Shown: positions 1 to 10,304, numbered from the stretch's first letter. The stretch: DNA of 64,000 nt from Verrucomicrobiota bacterium (GCA_003218375.1 QHNH01000017.1:98184-162183); one strand, 5' to 3'. Notes: generated by a model not told the origin, from the sequence alone. Program-made: numbers and translations.

Positions 1-1
1 G

Positions 2-3000
2 GGACAGATGATCTGGGAGCGCGAGTTGAAGACGAGCGCCGGCGTCGATAAGCCGGAGACGCTGCCGCTGAGCTGGGACGAGATCCTGGGCGAACATAAA
101 ACCGGGGCGGTGTTGCTCACCGCGGAATCGATCGATCCCGTCACGGTGGAAAAGAAACGCGTAGGCACGCAGGCAGTTGTCCAGTTAACCGACATCGGCT
201 CGGTCTGGAAACGCGATGCCGGCGGAATCACGCTCCACCTTTTCTCGCTCATGACCGGTCAGGCGCTCGCCGGCGTCCAGCTTCGCCTGCTCGATACCGA
301 ACGAAAGCAACTCGGCGAAGCGGTGACCGACGCCCAGGGCGGCGCACATCTTCCCTACGAGAGCGACTCGCGCTGGGTCTTCGCGCGACGCGAAGGCGAC
401 GCCCACCTGATCTCGATCAACAGCGGCGAGGCTTCGGTGCCGCTTTACCGGCTCGGCGTGACGGACGATTACGGCGAAGAAGAAACCGAGGTCCGCTCGA
501 TTTTCCTTTTCACGGAACGCGGCGTTTATAAACCCGGCGACGTCGTTCATCTCAAGGGAATCGCGCGGAACCTGAACGAAAATCAATCGACGCTGCCGGC
601 CGGCAGAAAAGTCACGGTCAAAGTGAACGACGCGAAAGACCGCGAGATCTTTAACAAAGCCGTGACGCTTTCGGAATTCGCCTCGTTCGCGGAAGAGATC
701 ACGATTCCGGCGGGCAGCCTCGGGAAATATCGCGTGGCCGTGACGGATGATGCGAAGGAGCATGCGCTCACGGGCAACTGCGATTTCCAGGTCCAGGAGT
801 ATCGCCCGAACGCGTTCGAGATCACGATTCCCGCGCCGCCGGCAGCGCCCGGCCCGCTCGCGCTCGATCTGCCGGTGACCGCAAAATACTTCATGGGCAA
901 ACCTCTCGTGAAAGCGAAGCTCACCTGGTCGCTGGTTGCGCGCGACGAGCCCTTCCGCCCAGAGGGACTGGCTGATTTCGCATTCTGCAACGCGATCGAG
1001 GATTTCCGCTTAAACAAAGCGCTCGATCGGATCTCGCAATTCAACGCCCAGGGCGAAGCGACCATCGACGCGGACGGATTCGCGAGGATCACCGCCCAGC
1101 TGCCGATCAACCCGAAGGCGCCGCAACCTCGGGCGACCAAGCTGCTTTGCGAAGTGACCGATCTCAGCCAGCAGACCGTTTCCGAGTCACGCTCGTTCGT
1201 CCAGCATGGCTCGAATTATTATTTCGGATTCCGTCGGCTCGATGGAGTCTTCAAGGAAGGAAATGCGTTGCCGATCGAGCTGATCGCGGTGGGCGCGGAT
1301 GGGAAGGTCCTGCCGTCCCCGGTCAAATCGAAAATTCGCCTGACCCGCATCACGTGGCAGACCAATCGTCTCGCGGCGGCCGGCGATACAACGGAGTTCG
1401 ACAGCAAAGCCGAGCTGCACGTGGAATGGGAACGCGAGCTGAACACGACGCCAGGCCTGGGGACCGATCGGAAACCGAACGTCGCCACGCTCAGCGACGC
1501 GGTCGCGGGAAAGCCCGGCCAGTATTTGCTCGAAGCGACGGGGAAAGATCCGCAGGGCCACGACATTCTGACTTCGGTAACCTTCGAAGTCGCGGGGGCG
1601 ACGGAGACGGTTTGGAATTATCGAAATCCGTACGCGGTCGATCTCGTGACGGACAAGGAAAGCTACGCGCCGGGGCAGACCGCGACGATCATGGTGAAAA
1701 CGCCGATCGCGGGCGACGCGCTCGTTACGATCGAGCGGGACCGGGTGCTGCGATCGTTCGTGACGCGGCTGAGCGGGAACGCGCCTTCCGTCCAGGTGCC
1801 GTTGACCGAAACCGACGCGCCGAACGTTTTCGTTTCGGTGATGTTGTTGCGCGGAGCGAACGAAAGCCCGCGCAAGATCAAGACGCCGGAATACCGGATC
1901 GGTTACTGCGAAGTGAAGGTGGCCCGGCCTAACGACAAGTTGGCCATCACCGTAAGACCAGGCCAGCCGACAGCGAAACCGGGCGACAAAGTCCAGCTCG
2001 ACGCAGATGTGCGCGATGCGAGCGGCCAGGCGGTGGCTGATTCTGAGGTCGTCCTTTTCGCGGTTGATGAAGGAGTGCTTTCCCTGACCGGATACAAAAC
2101 GCCCGATCCGCTGACGTTCTTCAACCAACGCCGCCGCCTCGCGGTGCAGACGAGCCTGACGCTGCCGACGCTCTTGAAAGAGGACGCCGACGAATCGGAC
2201 TTCGCGAACAAGGGTTATCTGATCGGCGACGCGAAAGGTGGCCCGCCGCTCCTGGAGGGCCTGCGGAAAAATTTCCTGGCCTGCGCGTTTTGGAACGCGA
2301 CTCTGCGGACCAACGGGCAGGGCCATGTCCACGCCGAGTTCACCGCGCCGGACAGCCTGACGCGTTATCGCGTGATCGCGGTCGCAGCGTCGAAGAAGAA
2401 TCAATTCGGGACCGGCGAATCAGCGATCGAGATCAGCAAGCCGGTCATGATCGAGGCGTCGCTGCCGCGATTCGGAAACTTCGGCGACAAACTCGTCTTG
2501 CGCGCGGTCCTGCATAACAACACCGAGGTTGCCGGCGAAGCCGATGTGGAATTGCAGTTCGATGCGACTGCGAAGGCTGGCGACACGAAGCGTCACGTGA
2601 GTCTACCCGCGAAGGGATCGATCTCGCTGGATTTCCCGGTGGAACTCGTCGCGACGGGTCACGCGCAATGGCGCTGGAGCGTTCGTTTCAGTGGCGGCGG
2701 GAACACTGGACTCACGGACGCATTGCAATCGGACCTCGAGATAAATTATCCGGCGCCGCTCGTTCGCGAAGTCCAAACCAAACGAATCGAAACCAACGAA
2801 GCGGAGATTTCTCGCATTTCCGATCCGCAGATTCTCGAGGGTACCGGGAAGATCGACGTCAACGTCGCGAATACGCGCGCGACGGAAATCCGCGAATCGC
2901 TCCGGCAGTTGCTTCATTATCCGTACGGCTGCGTCGAGCAAACGGCTTCGAGTCTGCTCCCGTGGCTGACGGTGCGCGACCTGCGTGCGACGCTGCCCGA

Positions 3001-4312
3001 GATGGCGAAGAGCGACGCGGAAGTCACCGAGGTCGTGAATAAAGGAATCAACATGCTGTTCACGATGCAGACCGGCTCCGGCGGGCTCAGTTACTGGCCG
3101 GGTGGCCGCGAGCCGACGCTGTGGGGAAGCGCGTATGGTGGTCTCGCTTTGGCACTGGCCCAGAAACAAAAATTCGCCGTGCCCGCCGCGGAAACGAAGA
3201 AGCTGTTCGGTTATCTCAGCGAACAACTGCGTGGCACGGCCAAAGACGCGACTGGTTATGGACTCTCGGATCGTTGCCTGGCCGTTTACACGCTGGCGAT
3301 CGCCGGCAAGCCGGAGCCGGCTTATCACGATCTGCTTTTCCAAAAGCGAGTAAAGCTTAGCGCGGAAGACCGGGCGCTCGTCGCGCTCGCCATTATCGAA
3401 AGCAAGGGACCGAAAAAGATGATCGAGGAGTTGCTGCGTCCGGCCGATGCGACCGACGGTTATCTCGAGCAGTTCTTCGGCTCGGTCGCGCGCGAGAACG
3501 CGCTCCATCTGATGGCGTGGACCCTCTATCAGCCGGCATCGCCGCGGGTGGATGAACTGGCGATCGAACTTTTCTCGCGCCGCAGCAACGGACATTGGAG
3601 CACGACGCAAGCAAATGCGTGGTCAGTCCTGGCGCTTTCATCCTATCTGCGCAAGATCGAGACGGGCGATCGCAATGCCAGCGGCGAAGTGCGCTGGAAC
3701 AAAACGGTGACGCCGTTTTCGGTGAGCGACGCGAAACCGCTGGCGACCGCCACATTCCCGATCGAAGGAAAAGGCGGCGCCGAACCGATCCGCCTCACCA
3801 AGACTGGCGGCAAAGTTTATTCGGAGACGACGGCGGAAGCGCGGCCGAAGCTGATCGAGCAACCGCGGCAAAATCGGGGCTACACGATCACGCGCCGCTA
3901 CGCGAAACTCGGCGACGACGGTAAACTGAGCGCAGTGGAAAATTTGCGAGTGGGCGATCGGGTGCTGGTCACGCTCGACATCGCGGTGCCGCGCCGGGCG
4001 ACGTATCTCGCCGTGGTCGATCCGTTGCCGGGAGTTTTCGAAGCGATCAACCCGGCGTTCAAATCGCAGGAGGTCGCCGCCGGCGAAACGCTCGGCACGG
4101 AGTGGGTGAGTGATTACAAGGAACTGCGGACCGATCGCGCCCTCTTTTTCTCGGACCTGCTGTATCCCGGCCAATACACGTTGCGCTATCTGGCGCGCGT
4201 TATCTCCGCCGGCGACGCCATCGCCCCCTCGGCGAAGATCGAAGAGATGTATCATCCCGAGCGAATGGGCACGACCGAAACGCTGCGCGTCCACACCGAG
4301 TCGCTGAAGTGA
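2..4312 (+). CDS. Alpha-2-macroglobulin family protein, 5'-partial
   Basis: A thioester protease trap of the bacterial A2M type, expected in the periplasm. The frame is open to the window edge, so the ATG at 8 is probably internal and the signal peptide and first domains are missing. A macroglobulin MG2-type domain is seen near residues 160-265 (motif GVYKPGD). A bait/A2M_N_2 region follows at about 640-760 and the A2M core at about 760-850. The thioester motif YGCVEQ has Cys975 and Gln978 (counted from 8), inside a helical thioester domain (about 970-1230), and a C-terminal beta-sandwich contains GDRVLVTL. The downstream pbpC starts with a GTG that overlaps this stop codon. In known bacteria A2M and PBP1C genes are often paired, which is read as protection of the envelope from proteases when peptidoglycan is breached. 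Family assignment is firm; the function in this organism is inferred. Confidence 0.95.
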   Translation, partial: GQMIWERELKTSAGVDKPETLPLSWDEILGEHKTGAVLLTAESIDPVTVEKKRVGTQAVVQLTDIGSVWKRDAGGITLHLFSLMTGQALAGVQLRLLDTERKQLGEAVTDAQGGAHLPYESDSRWVFARREGDAHLISINSGEASVPLYRLGVTDDYGEEETEVRSIFLFTERGVYKPGDVVHLKGIARNLNENQSTLPAGRKVTVKVNDAKDREIFNKAVTLSEFASFAEEITIPAGSLGKYRVAVTDDAKEHALTGNCDFQVQEYRPNAFEITIPAPPAAPGPLALDLPVTAKYFMGKPLVKAKLTWSLVARDEPFRPEGLADFAFCNAIEDFRLNKALDRISQFNAQGEATIDADGFARITAQLPINPKAPQPRATKLLCEVTDLSQQTVSESRSFVQHGSNYYFGFRRLDGVFKEGNALPIELIAVGADGKVLPSPVKSKIRLTRITWQTNRLAAAGDTTEFDSKAELHVEWERELNTTPGLGTDRKPNVATLSDAVAGKPGQYLLEATGKDPQGHDILTSVTFEVAGATETVWNYRNPYAVDLVTDKESYAPGQTATIMVKTPIAGDALVTIERDRVLRSFVTRLSGNAPSVQVPLTETDAPNVFVSVMLLRGANESPRKIKTPEYRIGYCEVKVARPNDKLAITVRPGQPTAKPGDKVQLDADVRDASGQAVADSEVVLFAVDEGVLSLTGYKTPDPLTFFNQRRRLAVQTSLTLPTLLKEDADESDFANKGYLIGDAKGGPPLLEGLRKNFLACAFWNATLRTNGQGHVHAEFTAPDSLTRYRVIAVAASKKNQFGTGESAIEISKPVMIEASLPRFGNFGDKLVLRAVLHNNTEVAGEADVELQFDATAKAGDTKRHVSLPAKGSISLDFPVELVATGHAQWRWSVRFSGGGNTGLTDALQSDLEINYPAPLVREVQTKRIETNEAEISRISDPQILEGTGKIDVNVANTRATEIRESLRQLLHYPYGCVEQTASSLLPWLTVRDLRATLPEMAKSDAEVTEVVNKGINMLFTMQTGSGGLSYWPGGREPTLWGSAYGGLALALAQKQKFAVPAAETKKLFGYLSEQLRGTAKDATGYGLSDRCLAVYTLAIAGKPEPAYHDLLFQKRVKLSAEDRALVALAIIESKGPKKMIEELLRPADATDGYLEQFFGSVARENALHLMAWTLYQPASPRVDELAIELFSRRSNGHWSTTQANAWSVLALSSYLRKIETGDRNASGEVRWNKTVTPFSVSDAKPLATATFPIEGKGGAEPIRLTKTGGKVYSETTAEARPKLIEQPRQNRGYTITRRYAKLGDDGKLSAVENLRVGDRVLVTLDIAVPRRATYLAVVDPLPGVFEAINPAFKSQEVAAGETLGTEWVSDYKELRTDRALFFSDLLYPGQYTLRYLARVISAGDAIAPSAKIEEMYHPERMGTTETLRVHTESLK

Positions 4313-6537
4313 AAACGCGCATCGCGTCGATCCTGGCGACACTCGCGGTGCTGCTAATCGCGGGCGAACTCGCGCTGAGGCTCGTTCCGATTCCGGGAAC
4401 GTTGTTGCGACCACCGGTGCAAAGCATCGCGCTCCTGGATCGGCACGGCATCCCCCTCCGGGAAACTCGCGTCGCCGAGCGCTTCAGCCGCGAACTGGCG
4501 CTGGAAGATGTGCCCGCTCACGTCATTGCGGCAGTCCTCGCCGCCGAAGACAAACGCTTCTATTCCCACCATGGGATCGACTGGCTCGCTGCGGGCCGGG
4601 CCGGGTTCGAGGGTTTGAAGCATGGTCACATCGTTTCCGGTGCATCGACGATCACCCAGCAGCTCGTAAAGATTTCCACTCATCGCCCGCGGAACTTGCG
4701 GGCGAAATTAATCGAGAGCGTCACCGCGCTTCGCCTCGAACAATCCTGGTCGAAAAACCAGATTCTCGCCGCTTACCTCAATCGCCTCGATTTCGGTAAC
4801 CTCAATATCGGGCTCGCGGCTGCCGCCGATTATTACTTCGGCAAACCGGTCTCCGATTTGAGCGATGCCGAAGGGGCGTTTCTGGCCGGACTGCCGAAAA
4901 ATCCCCGCAAACTGAACCCTCACCTCGCGCCCGAGGCCGCGCGCGGCCGTCAGCTCACTGTCCTCGAAAGGATGCGCGCCAATCATCAACTCGATCTGGC
5001 GCGATACGATGCCGCGATGGCCGAGCCGCTCACAATTCGCGCGCCGCAGCGCCGGTTTCGCGCGCCGCATTTCGTCGAAATGGTCCTGCGGCAATTGCCG
5101 GAGACGCCCGCCGCCGAATTGCGAACCACGCTCGACTTCCGTCTGAACGAACAGGTGGAAAAAATCGTGCGCGGCCGGCTCGCCCAGTTGCGCGAGCAGA
5201 ATGTTCGCAACGCCGCCGCGGTGGTGATCGACAACGCGACCGGTGACGTGATCGCGCTCGTCGGTTCCGAAAATTATTTCGAACCCGGAGCCGGACAGGT
5301 GAACGGTGCATGGGCCCAGCGCTCGGCCGGGTCGGCCTTGAAGCCGTTTACTTATTTGCTCGCGCTCGAACGCGGCGCGACCCCGGCCACGATGGTGGCG
5401 GACGTGCGGACAAGTTTCCCGGCGGCCGGCGGTTTTTATCGCCCGGAAAACTATAATCGCCGCTGTTACGGACCGGTCCGATACCGGACGGCGCTGGCCA
5501 GCTCGTTGAACATTCCGGCGGTGAAAGTGCTGCTCGCCGCGGGCGGGCCGGCCGCGTTGCACGAACGCTTGCGCGAGTGCGGCCTAACGACTCTGAATCG
5601 GCCCGCGGAAATTTACGGGCTTGGGCTCACCCTTGGGAATTGCGAAGCGCGGCTGCTCGAAATGACCAACGCCTACGCCAGCCTGGCGCGCCTCGGCGAG
5701 TTTCGTCCGTGGCGAGTGCTCAGCACGAGCACTTCTGCCGCGCACCGCTATTCGCGGCCGGAGCTAGTCTGGCAGATTGCCGATATTCTGAGCGACAATT
5801 CCGCGCGCACCCTGGCGTTCGGCATGAATTCCGCCCTGCGTTTCGATTACCCGGTCGCCTGCAAAACGGGCACGAGCACCGACTTCCGCGATAACTGGAC
5901 GGTCGGGTTCACGCCCGAATTTTCCGTCGGCGTTTGGGCCGGCAATTTCGATGGCGCGCCGATGCGCGAAGTTTCCGGGGTCACCGGCGCCGGCCCAATT
6001 CTTCACGCGATTTTTGATTATCTGCACGGCAATTATGGAACGACCTGGTACCGGACGCCGCCGGGAATCGTCGAGCGCACCATTCATCCGCTCACCGGAA
6101 AACTGCTCGCCGACGGCGACGCGCGCGGGGTCCGGGAAAAATTCATGGCCGATCGCCTGCCAGCCGCAGAATCCGCCACGGATTACGATCTTTCCGGCAA
6201 CGTCCAGCTCAACGCCGAATACGCCGACTGGTTTCGCAGCGCCGAAAACAGTTTGCACGACCGCGCTGTTCTGGCGACGGCTGCCGGCGAATTGCTGATC
6301 GCGTCGCCACTTCCCGGGAGCATCTACGTGGTCGATCCGGACGTGCCGTCGAGCCGCCGGATTCCGTTGATCGCGAACGGAAGCGCGAAAGTGGAATGGC
6401 AAAGCGATTCGCTCACCTGTCGTTCGGAAGCCGGCGTCGATTTCGCGCTGGCCAGGGAAGGCGAGCATCGCCTCGTCGTTACCGACCCGGCGACCGGACG
6501 CCGCGCGGAGACCCGGATTCGGATCCGGTTTCTGTAG
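4309..6537 (+). CDS. pbpC: Penicillin-binding protein 1C, bifunctional transglycosylase/transpeptidase
   Basis: A class A PBP of the PBP1C subgroup, polymerising and cross-linking peptidoglycan at the inner membrane. An N-terminal signal anchor covers about residues 5-25. The GT51 domain has catalytic Glu80 in AAEDKRFYSHHG and the ASTITQQLVK motif. The transpeptidase has SALK (nucleophile Ser342, Lys345), SLN (399-401) and KTGT (519-522). The last roughly 85 residues match the BiPBP C-terminal domain typical of PBP1C, starting near IASPLPGSIYVVDP. The GTG start overlaps the preceding A2M stop by four bases, so the two are translationally coupled. The TAG stop lies inside the palindromic repeat at 6532-6610. 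The length of 742 aa is normal for PBP1C. Confidence 0.96.
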   Translation: MKTRIASILATLAVLLIAGELALRLVPIPGTLLRPPVQSIALLDRHGIPLRETRVAERFSRELALEDVPAHVIAAVLAAEDKRFYSHHGIDWLAAGRAGFEGLKHGHIVSGASTITQQLVKISTHRPRNLRAKLIESVTALRLEQSWSKNQILAAYLNRLDFGNLNIGLAAAADYYFGKPVSDLSDAEGAFLAGLPKNPRKLNPHLAPEAARGRQLTVLERMRANHQLDLARYDAAMAEPLTIRAPQRRFRAPHFVEMVLRQLPETPAAELRTTLDFRLNEQVEKIVRGRLAQLREQNVRNAAAVVIDNATGDVIALVGSENYFEPGAGQVNGAWAQRSAGSALKPFTYLLALERGATPATMVADVRTSFPAAGGFYRPENYNRRCYGPVRYRTALASSLNIPAVKVLLAAGGPAALHERLRECGLTTLNRPAEIYGLGLTLGNCEARLLEMTNAYASLARLGEFRPWRVLSTSTSAAHRYSRPELVWQIADILSDNSARTLAFGMNSALRFDYPVACKTGTSTDFRDNWTVGFTPEFSVGVWAGNFDGAPMREVSGVTGAGPILHAIFDYLHGNYGTTWYRTPPGIVERTIHPLTGKLLADGDARGVREKFMADRLPAAESATDYDLSGNVQLNAEYADWFRSAENSLHDRAVLATAAGELLIASPLPGSIYVVDPDVPSSRRIPLIANGSAKVEWQSDSLTCRSEAGVDFALAREGEHRLVVTDPATGRRAETRIRIRFL

Positions 6538-6610
6538 CCGCCGCCCTCTGGGCGGCGTGGGATTGGCCGCCGCGATCGCTCTCACGCTTCGCATAGCGAA
6601 GCGGCTACAG
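6532..6610. repeat. Palindromic mini-element, CTGTAGCC family (copy 1)
   Basis: The ends are perfect 10-base inverted repeats, CTGTAGCCGC at 6532-6541 and GCGGCTACAG at 6601-6610. Inside are a GC hairpin (CGCCC/GGGCG) and a second hairpin CTTCGC-ATA-GCGAAG. The left end supplies the stop codon of pbpC. Related copies lie at 16016-16040 (right half) and 43739-43848. Confidence 0.85.
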
Positions 6611-6654
6611 AAGAGGTGCTTGACCCTGGCTCGAAAAAGCACAATCTCTCCGCT

Positions 6655-7032
6655 ATGAGAAATCTGACTCGCGGGATTTTACTGATCGTATTCACGTTCG
6701 CGCTCGGGCTCGCACCGATCCTGCAAGCCGCCGGCGATCGTTACGCGGCCGTTGCTTACTCACCGAAGACTGGCCGCTGGGGTTACGGCGCCAACTACGC
6801 AACGAAAAGTGAAGCGATCGCGCGCGCTCGCCGCGAATGCGGACGGTCTGACGCGCGCACCAACTGGTGCAAGAATGCCTGGATCGCCCTGGCGATTTCG
6901 GACGAAAGTCCGGGAGGCTGGGGTTCGGCCTGGGGTGAAACAGCCGACGCCGCGCGGGCGGCGGCAAGGCGGGAGTGTCTGGCCCGCAACCCGGACGCTC
7001 GCGTAATCGTTTGCGTCTCTGCCTACGAGTAA
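6655..7032 (+). CDS. Exported DUF4189 domain protein
   Basis: A small secreted or periplasmic protein of 125 aa. The ATG at 6655 is chosen over the in-frame ATG at 6616 because it directly begins a signal peptide (MRNLTRG, a hydrophobic core, cleavage near LQAAGD). The mature part has the DUF4189 pattern: AAVAYSP near the start, a repeating Gly/Ala-rich 'KSEAIARARREC' segment, then a second 'DAARAAARREC' segment. Several cysteines probably pair. The biochemical role of DUF4189 is not established. No clear operon link is seen; it follows the palindromic repeat behind pbpC. Confidence 0.8.
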   Translation: MRNLTRGILLIVFTFALGLAPILQAAGDRYAAVAYSPKTGRWGYGANYATKSEAIARARRECGRSDARTNWCKNAWIALAISDESPGGWGSAWGETADAARAAARRECLARNPDARVIVCVSAYE

Positions 7033-7246
7033 ACGGAACCGGGATCGGCGACCGGACGACCACTCGTTAGGCAGGGCGGCTCGCACTGCACCAAAATCCG
7101 CGGGCACGGCCGGTTCGGCCGAGCGGAGCCCCCTCCTGTTCGGAAAGGATGGGAAAATTTGGCTCGCCATTTTCCTGGTCGGGCTCGTTTTTCTGACCGC
7201 GTCTCTCTTCCACACGATCAACGTTCCGTGGGTCGAAGAAGACAAC

Positions 7247-8704
7247 GTGTTTGGCGCGGCCTACGCCCAGGCGGCCTGCAATAATCTCCGGGCGGGCCTT
7301 TCAGTTACCGCGGGAGTGCCGGCCACATTTTACGTCGGACCGCTGCCGATTCCGCCGGACGCTTATTATGTTCATCATCCGGTGCTCTTTCCTTTGCTGG
7401 TCACAGCTTCGGTGATGGCGCTCGGGGAAAAGGAGTGGGCCATAAAATTAGTGCCGATCGGTTGCTCGATTCTGAGCGCCTGGTTTCTTTGGATTCTCGT
7501 CGGCGATGCGATCAACAAGCGCGCCGCGACTTTCGCTGTTGCCTGTTTCGCGACGCTTCCGATGGAATTGCACTATGGGGACCTGGTTGACTACGAGCCT
7601 TGCCTCGTGATGTGGATGCTGGCCGCGCTGGTTTGCCTGCGAAACTGGGAAGTTCGCGGAGAGCGTCGTTGGACAATTCTGGCCGCCTTCTGTTGTTTCT
7701 GCGCGCTCTGGACAGACTGGCCCGGGTATTTGTTTACCGTCTCCGTCGCGGTTTCGTTTCTCCTGAAAAAGGAAGAATCATCACGTCGTTTCGCCAGCCT
7801 GCTGCTCGGAATGGCGGCCGTCTCCGGAATCCTGTTTCTTCTTCAGATTCGCTACGTCAATCCGGAGGCGTGGCGTGATTTGTGGACAGCGGTCACGATG
7901 CGACTCGGCAGCGGAGTACAATCGGGCTCTTCGGGAATCGCCCCAGGCGCAGCTCCGCATTTCGCTTTCGGCGAATGGCTCCACAGAATATTTCAGTCGT
8001 TAGGCCAGGATTATTTGCTGGCGGATTGGCTGTTCGTTGGGGTGGGGGCGATCTACCTGACGCGTAACCTGAAACAGCCCGGCTTCCGCTGGCTCGGAGG
8101 CGCCGTCCTGCAAATGGCGATTCCCGGCGTCCTCTACATGGTGCTGCTCCGGAATTGGTCTTTCATTCACGATTTCGCCAGCTTTTTCTGCATCGGTTCC
8201 ATCGCGATCCTTGGCGGCCTGGGGCTCGAATCCGTCTGGACCTGGATTGAGCGCGGGCCGCGCTCGAACATCTTGCGACCGGCTGGCGCTGTTGCGACTT
8301 TCGGTTTCCTGGTCTGGCTGGCGGTGGCCGGTTTTGCCCGCGCGGAAGAGATGCGCTCCCAGTTTCTCATCCTCGATGGAGACGCGCCCGAGCCGTCAAA
8401 TCTCATCCGGGACGTAGGAAGGCATCTGGCGAAAACTTTTCCGGCCGATGCCACGATCCTTTGCAACTTCGATCCCTATTACAGTTCGCTTTCGTATTAC
8501 GCTAAGAGAGAGACATTCACCAATCTCCGCACCAGCACGGAATGGAACGCCGTGGCTGCTGATCAGGGCGGGAGCGCGGTGGGTGGGATTCTGTGGCTGG
8601 GGGCGCCGTCTGCCGCGGATATTTTAGCCGGTCTGCCAACCGACGAGATCGTTCGGGTCGAAATTGACGGCGTCAGTTTCGCGGTCTGGAAGCGAGTCAA
8701 GTAA
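7247..8704 (+). CDS. Multi-pass membrane glycosyltransferase, GT-C (ArnT/PMT-like)
   Basis: A polyprenyl-phosphate-sugar dependent glycosyltransferase of the GT-C fold is likely: about ten hydrophobic helices alternate with loops, ending in a soluble C-terminal part. GTG 7247 is the only canonical start, but coding almost certainly begins upstream. The same frame is open back to 7007 and encodes a first transmembrane helix (about 7157-7207) followed by WVEEDN, the acidic loop motif expected at the GT-C active site. No ATG, GTG or TTG exists in that extension, so a rare start (for example CTG 7136) or a sequence error must be invoked. The 3' end overlaps the convergent gene at 8697. The substrate cannot be told from the sequence. 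Confidence 0.75.
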   Translation: MFGAAYAQAACNNLRAGLSVTAGVPATFYVGPLPIPPDAYYVHHPVLFPLLVTASVMALGEKEWAIKLVPIGCSILSAWFLWILVGDAINKRAATFAVACFATLPMELHYGDLVDYEPCLVMWMLAALVCLRNWEVRGERRWTILAAFCCFCALWTDWPGYLFTVSVAVSFLLKKEESSRRFASLLLGMAAVSGILFLLQIRYVNPEAWRDLWTAVTMRLGSGVQSGSSGIAPGAAPHFAFGEWLHRIFQSLGQDYLLADWLFVGVGAIYLTRNLKQPGFRWLGGAVLQMAIPGVLYMVLLRNWSFIHDFASFFCIGSIAILGGLGLESVWTWIERGPRSNILRPAGAVATFGFLVWLAVAGFARAEEMRSQFLILDGDAPEPSNLIRDVGRHLAKTFPADATILCNFDPYYSSLSYYAKRETFTNLRTSTEWNAVAADQGGSAVGGILWLGAPSAADILAGLPTDEIVRVEIDGVSFAVWKRVK

Positions 8705-9278
8705 GTGAGTCGAATGGCTGAAAGCTGCGCGGCGGCCCGAAGATTTCCCGGAGCACGATCGCCGTGCGCAAATCCTGGGGTGTTCCGAGTTTGATCCGCG
8801 CGGCGAATCCGGCGGCGGTGGTGCGTTGAATCTCCGGCGGCGGTTCGCTGGAAGTTTGCCGGGCCACGTCGCGCACCTCGAATTCGGGCACGGTCACGGT
8901 GCGCGCCGTTACCAATTCAACCGGCAAACCTGGCGGCGTTGGCGTCCGAAGCTCGGACGCTTCCGGCATCGGCGGAGGCGCGGTCGTGAGCGGAGGCAGG
9001 CGCGGAAAAATCCGCGGTTGCACCTCCCGCCGGCGCGGTGCCATCTTTGGCGGCGCGGACCTGGCCGGTTGACCGAGCGCCTCGAGGAATTTGCGGACGC
9101 GCTCTTCTTCCGTCTGGGTTTCGCCACCGCGCGTGATCGGCTGGCTCGGCGTGGACGGTGGCGCTTGCGTTTCCGTATTCTGCGCGTCTCCCTTGCCCTT
9201 CTGGATCAACCACCGCAACAACGCGACCGCCGCGATGATCAACAAAAACCCCGGATGGTCGAACAGGCTCGCCGCCAT
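8697..9278 (-). CDS. Small proline-rich membrane-anchored protein of unknown function
   Basis: 193 aa. A single N-terminal transmembrane helix (about residues 8-24, GFLLIIAAVALLRWLI) is followed by a long hydrophilic tail rich in Pro, Thr and Arg. The C-terminal 40 residues look more ordered (ARIKLGTPQDLRTAIVLREI). I do not recognise the family. It starts 12 bases after the stop of the flotillin-like gene on the same strand, so the two are probably co-transcribed and it may act with FloA at the membrane. Its stop overlaps the end of the convergent glycosyltransferase gene by eight bases. Confidence 0.7.
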   Translation of the reverse strand: MAASLFDHPGFLLIIAAVALLRWLIQKGKGDAQNTETQAPPSTPSQPITRGGETQTEEERVRKFLEALGQPARSAPPKMAPRRREVQPRIFPRLPPLTTAPPPMPEASELRTPTPPGLPVELVTARTVTVPEFEVRDVARQTSSEPPPEIQRTTAAGFAARIKLGTPQDLRTAIVLREIFGPPRSFQPFDSLT

Positions 9279-9290
9279 GTTTTCTACTTC

Positions 9291-10304
9291 CTAATTCTCC
9301 GCGCGGGGTTTGTCTCCGCCGGCGATTGACTCCCGCATCGAAGTATCGGCCTGGACGTTTTTCATCCGGACGTAATCCATGATGCCGAGATTGCCGGAGC
9401 GGAACGCATCGGCCATCGCCTGGGGCACGAGCGATTCGGCCTCGACCACCTTCGCCCGCATCTCCTGGGTCTTGGCGCGCATCTCCTGCTCGACCGCCAC
9501 CGCCGCGGCGCGGCGCACTTCCGCTTTCGCCTGGGCGATGCGCTTGTCCGCGTCCGCCTGTTCGCTCTGCAATTTCGCGCCGATATTGTCGCCCACGTCG
9601 ACGTCCGCGATATCGATCGAGAGAATTTCGAAAGCCGTGTTGCTGTCGAGACCCTTGGCCAGCACCGCCTTTGAAATGCGGTCAGGATTTTCGAGCACGT
9701 CCTTGTAAGAATCGGCCGATCCGATCGCGCTCACAATTCCTTCGCCCACGCGCGCGATGATGGTTTCCTCGGTCGCGCCGCCGACGAAACGGTCCAGGTG
9801 CGAACGGACCGTGACGCGCGCTTTCACCTTGGCCCCGATGCCATCTTTCGCGACGCCGTCGATCGTGGTGCGGCCCATCGATGGATTTGGCACGTCGATG
9901 ACTTTTGGATTAATGCTCGTGCGCACCGCTTCAAGCACCGTCTTGCCGGTTCCTTTGGTGGCGAGATCGATCGCGCAGGCGCGATTGAAATCGAGCGAGA
10001 TGCCGGCTTTGTCGGCGGCGATCAACGCGAGGATGACTTGCGAAACGTCGCCGCCCGCCAAATAATGCGCTTCGAGCGGATCGCTCGGGATGTCGATGCC
10101 GGCCTTCACCGCGGTGATGCGATTATCGACGATCATTCCTACGGGCACTTTCCGCAGCCGCATGCCCACCATTTTTCCCAGGCCGACGGGCGCGTTCGCG
10201 ATCCGGGCGCGAATCCAGAGCCCGAAGAAATTAAAAAGGATGATGCACAAGATGAACCCGAAGAGCGCGAGCACCGCGATGCCGACAAGATAAAGGGAAT
10301 CCAT
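9291..10304 (-). CDS. floA: Flotillin-like protein FloA (UPF0365)
   Basis: A membrane scaffold protein of functional membrane microdomains. The first about 28 residues form one hydrophobic segment ([19 protein letters not shown]). Next come the SPFH-like domain (from about residue 50) and an Ala/Glu-rich coiled-coil region (about 230-300: [37 protein letters not shown]). A length of 337 aa is usual for FloA/YqfA. The gene is divergent from argC, with about 100 bases between them that must hold both promoters. The following gene on this strand encodes a small membrane protein and may be a partner. No NfeD gene is adjacent, unlike in Bacillus. Confidence 0.93.
   Translation of the reverse strand: MDSLYLVGIAVLALFGFILCIILFNFFGLWIRARIANAPVGLGKMVGMRLRKVPVGMIVDNRITAVKAGIDIPSDPLEAHYLAGGDVSQVILALIAADKAGISLDFNRACAIDLATKGTGKTVLEAVRTSINPKVIDVPNPSMGRTTIDGVAKDGIGAKVKARVTVRSHLDRFVGGATEETIIARVGEGIVSAIGSADSYKDVLENPDRISKAVLAKGLDSNTAFEILSIDIADVDVGDNIGAKLQSEQADADKRIAQAKAEVRRAAAVAVEQEMRAKTQEMRAKVVEAESLVPQAMADAFRSGNLGIMDYVRMKNVQADTSMRESIAGGDKPRAEN

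Noticed and set aside
1187-2404. A 405-codon minus-strand frame inside the alpha-2-macroglobulin gene
   Set aside because: The plus strand encodes conserved macroglobulin domains here; the antisense product is low-complexity and Arg-rich.
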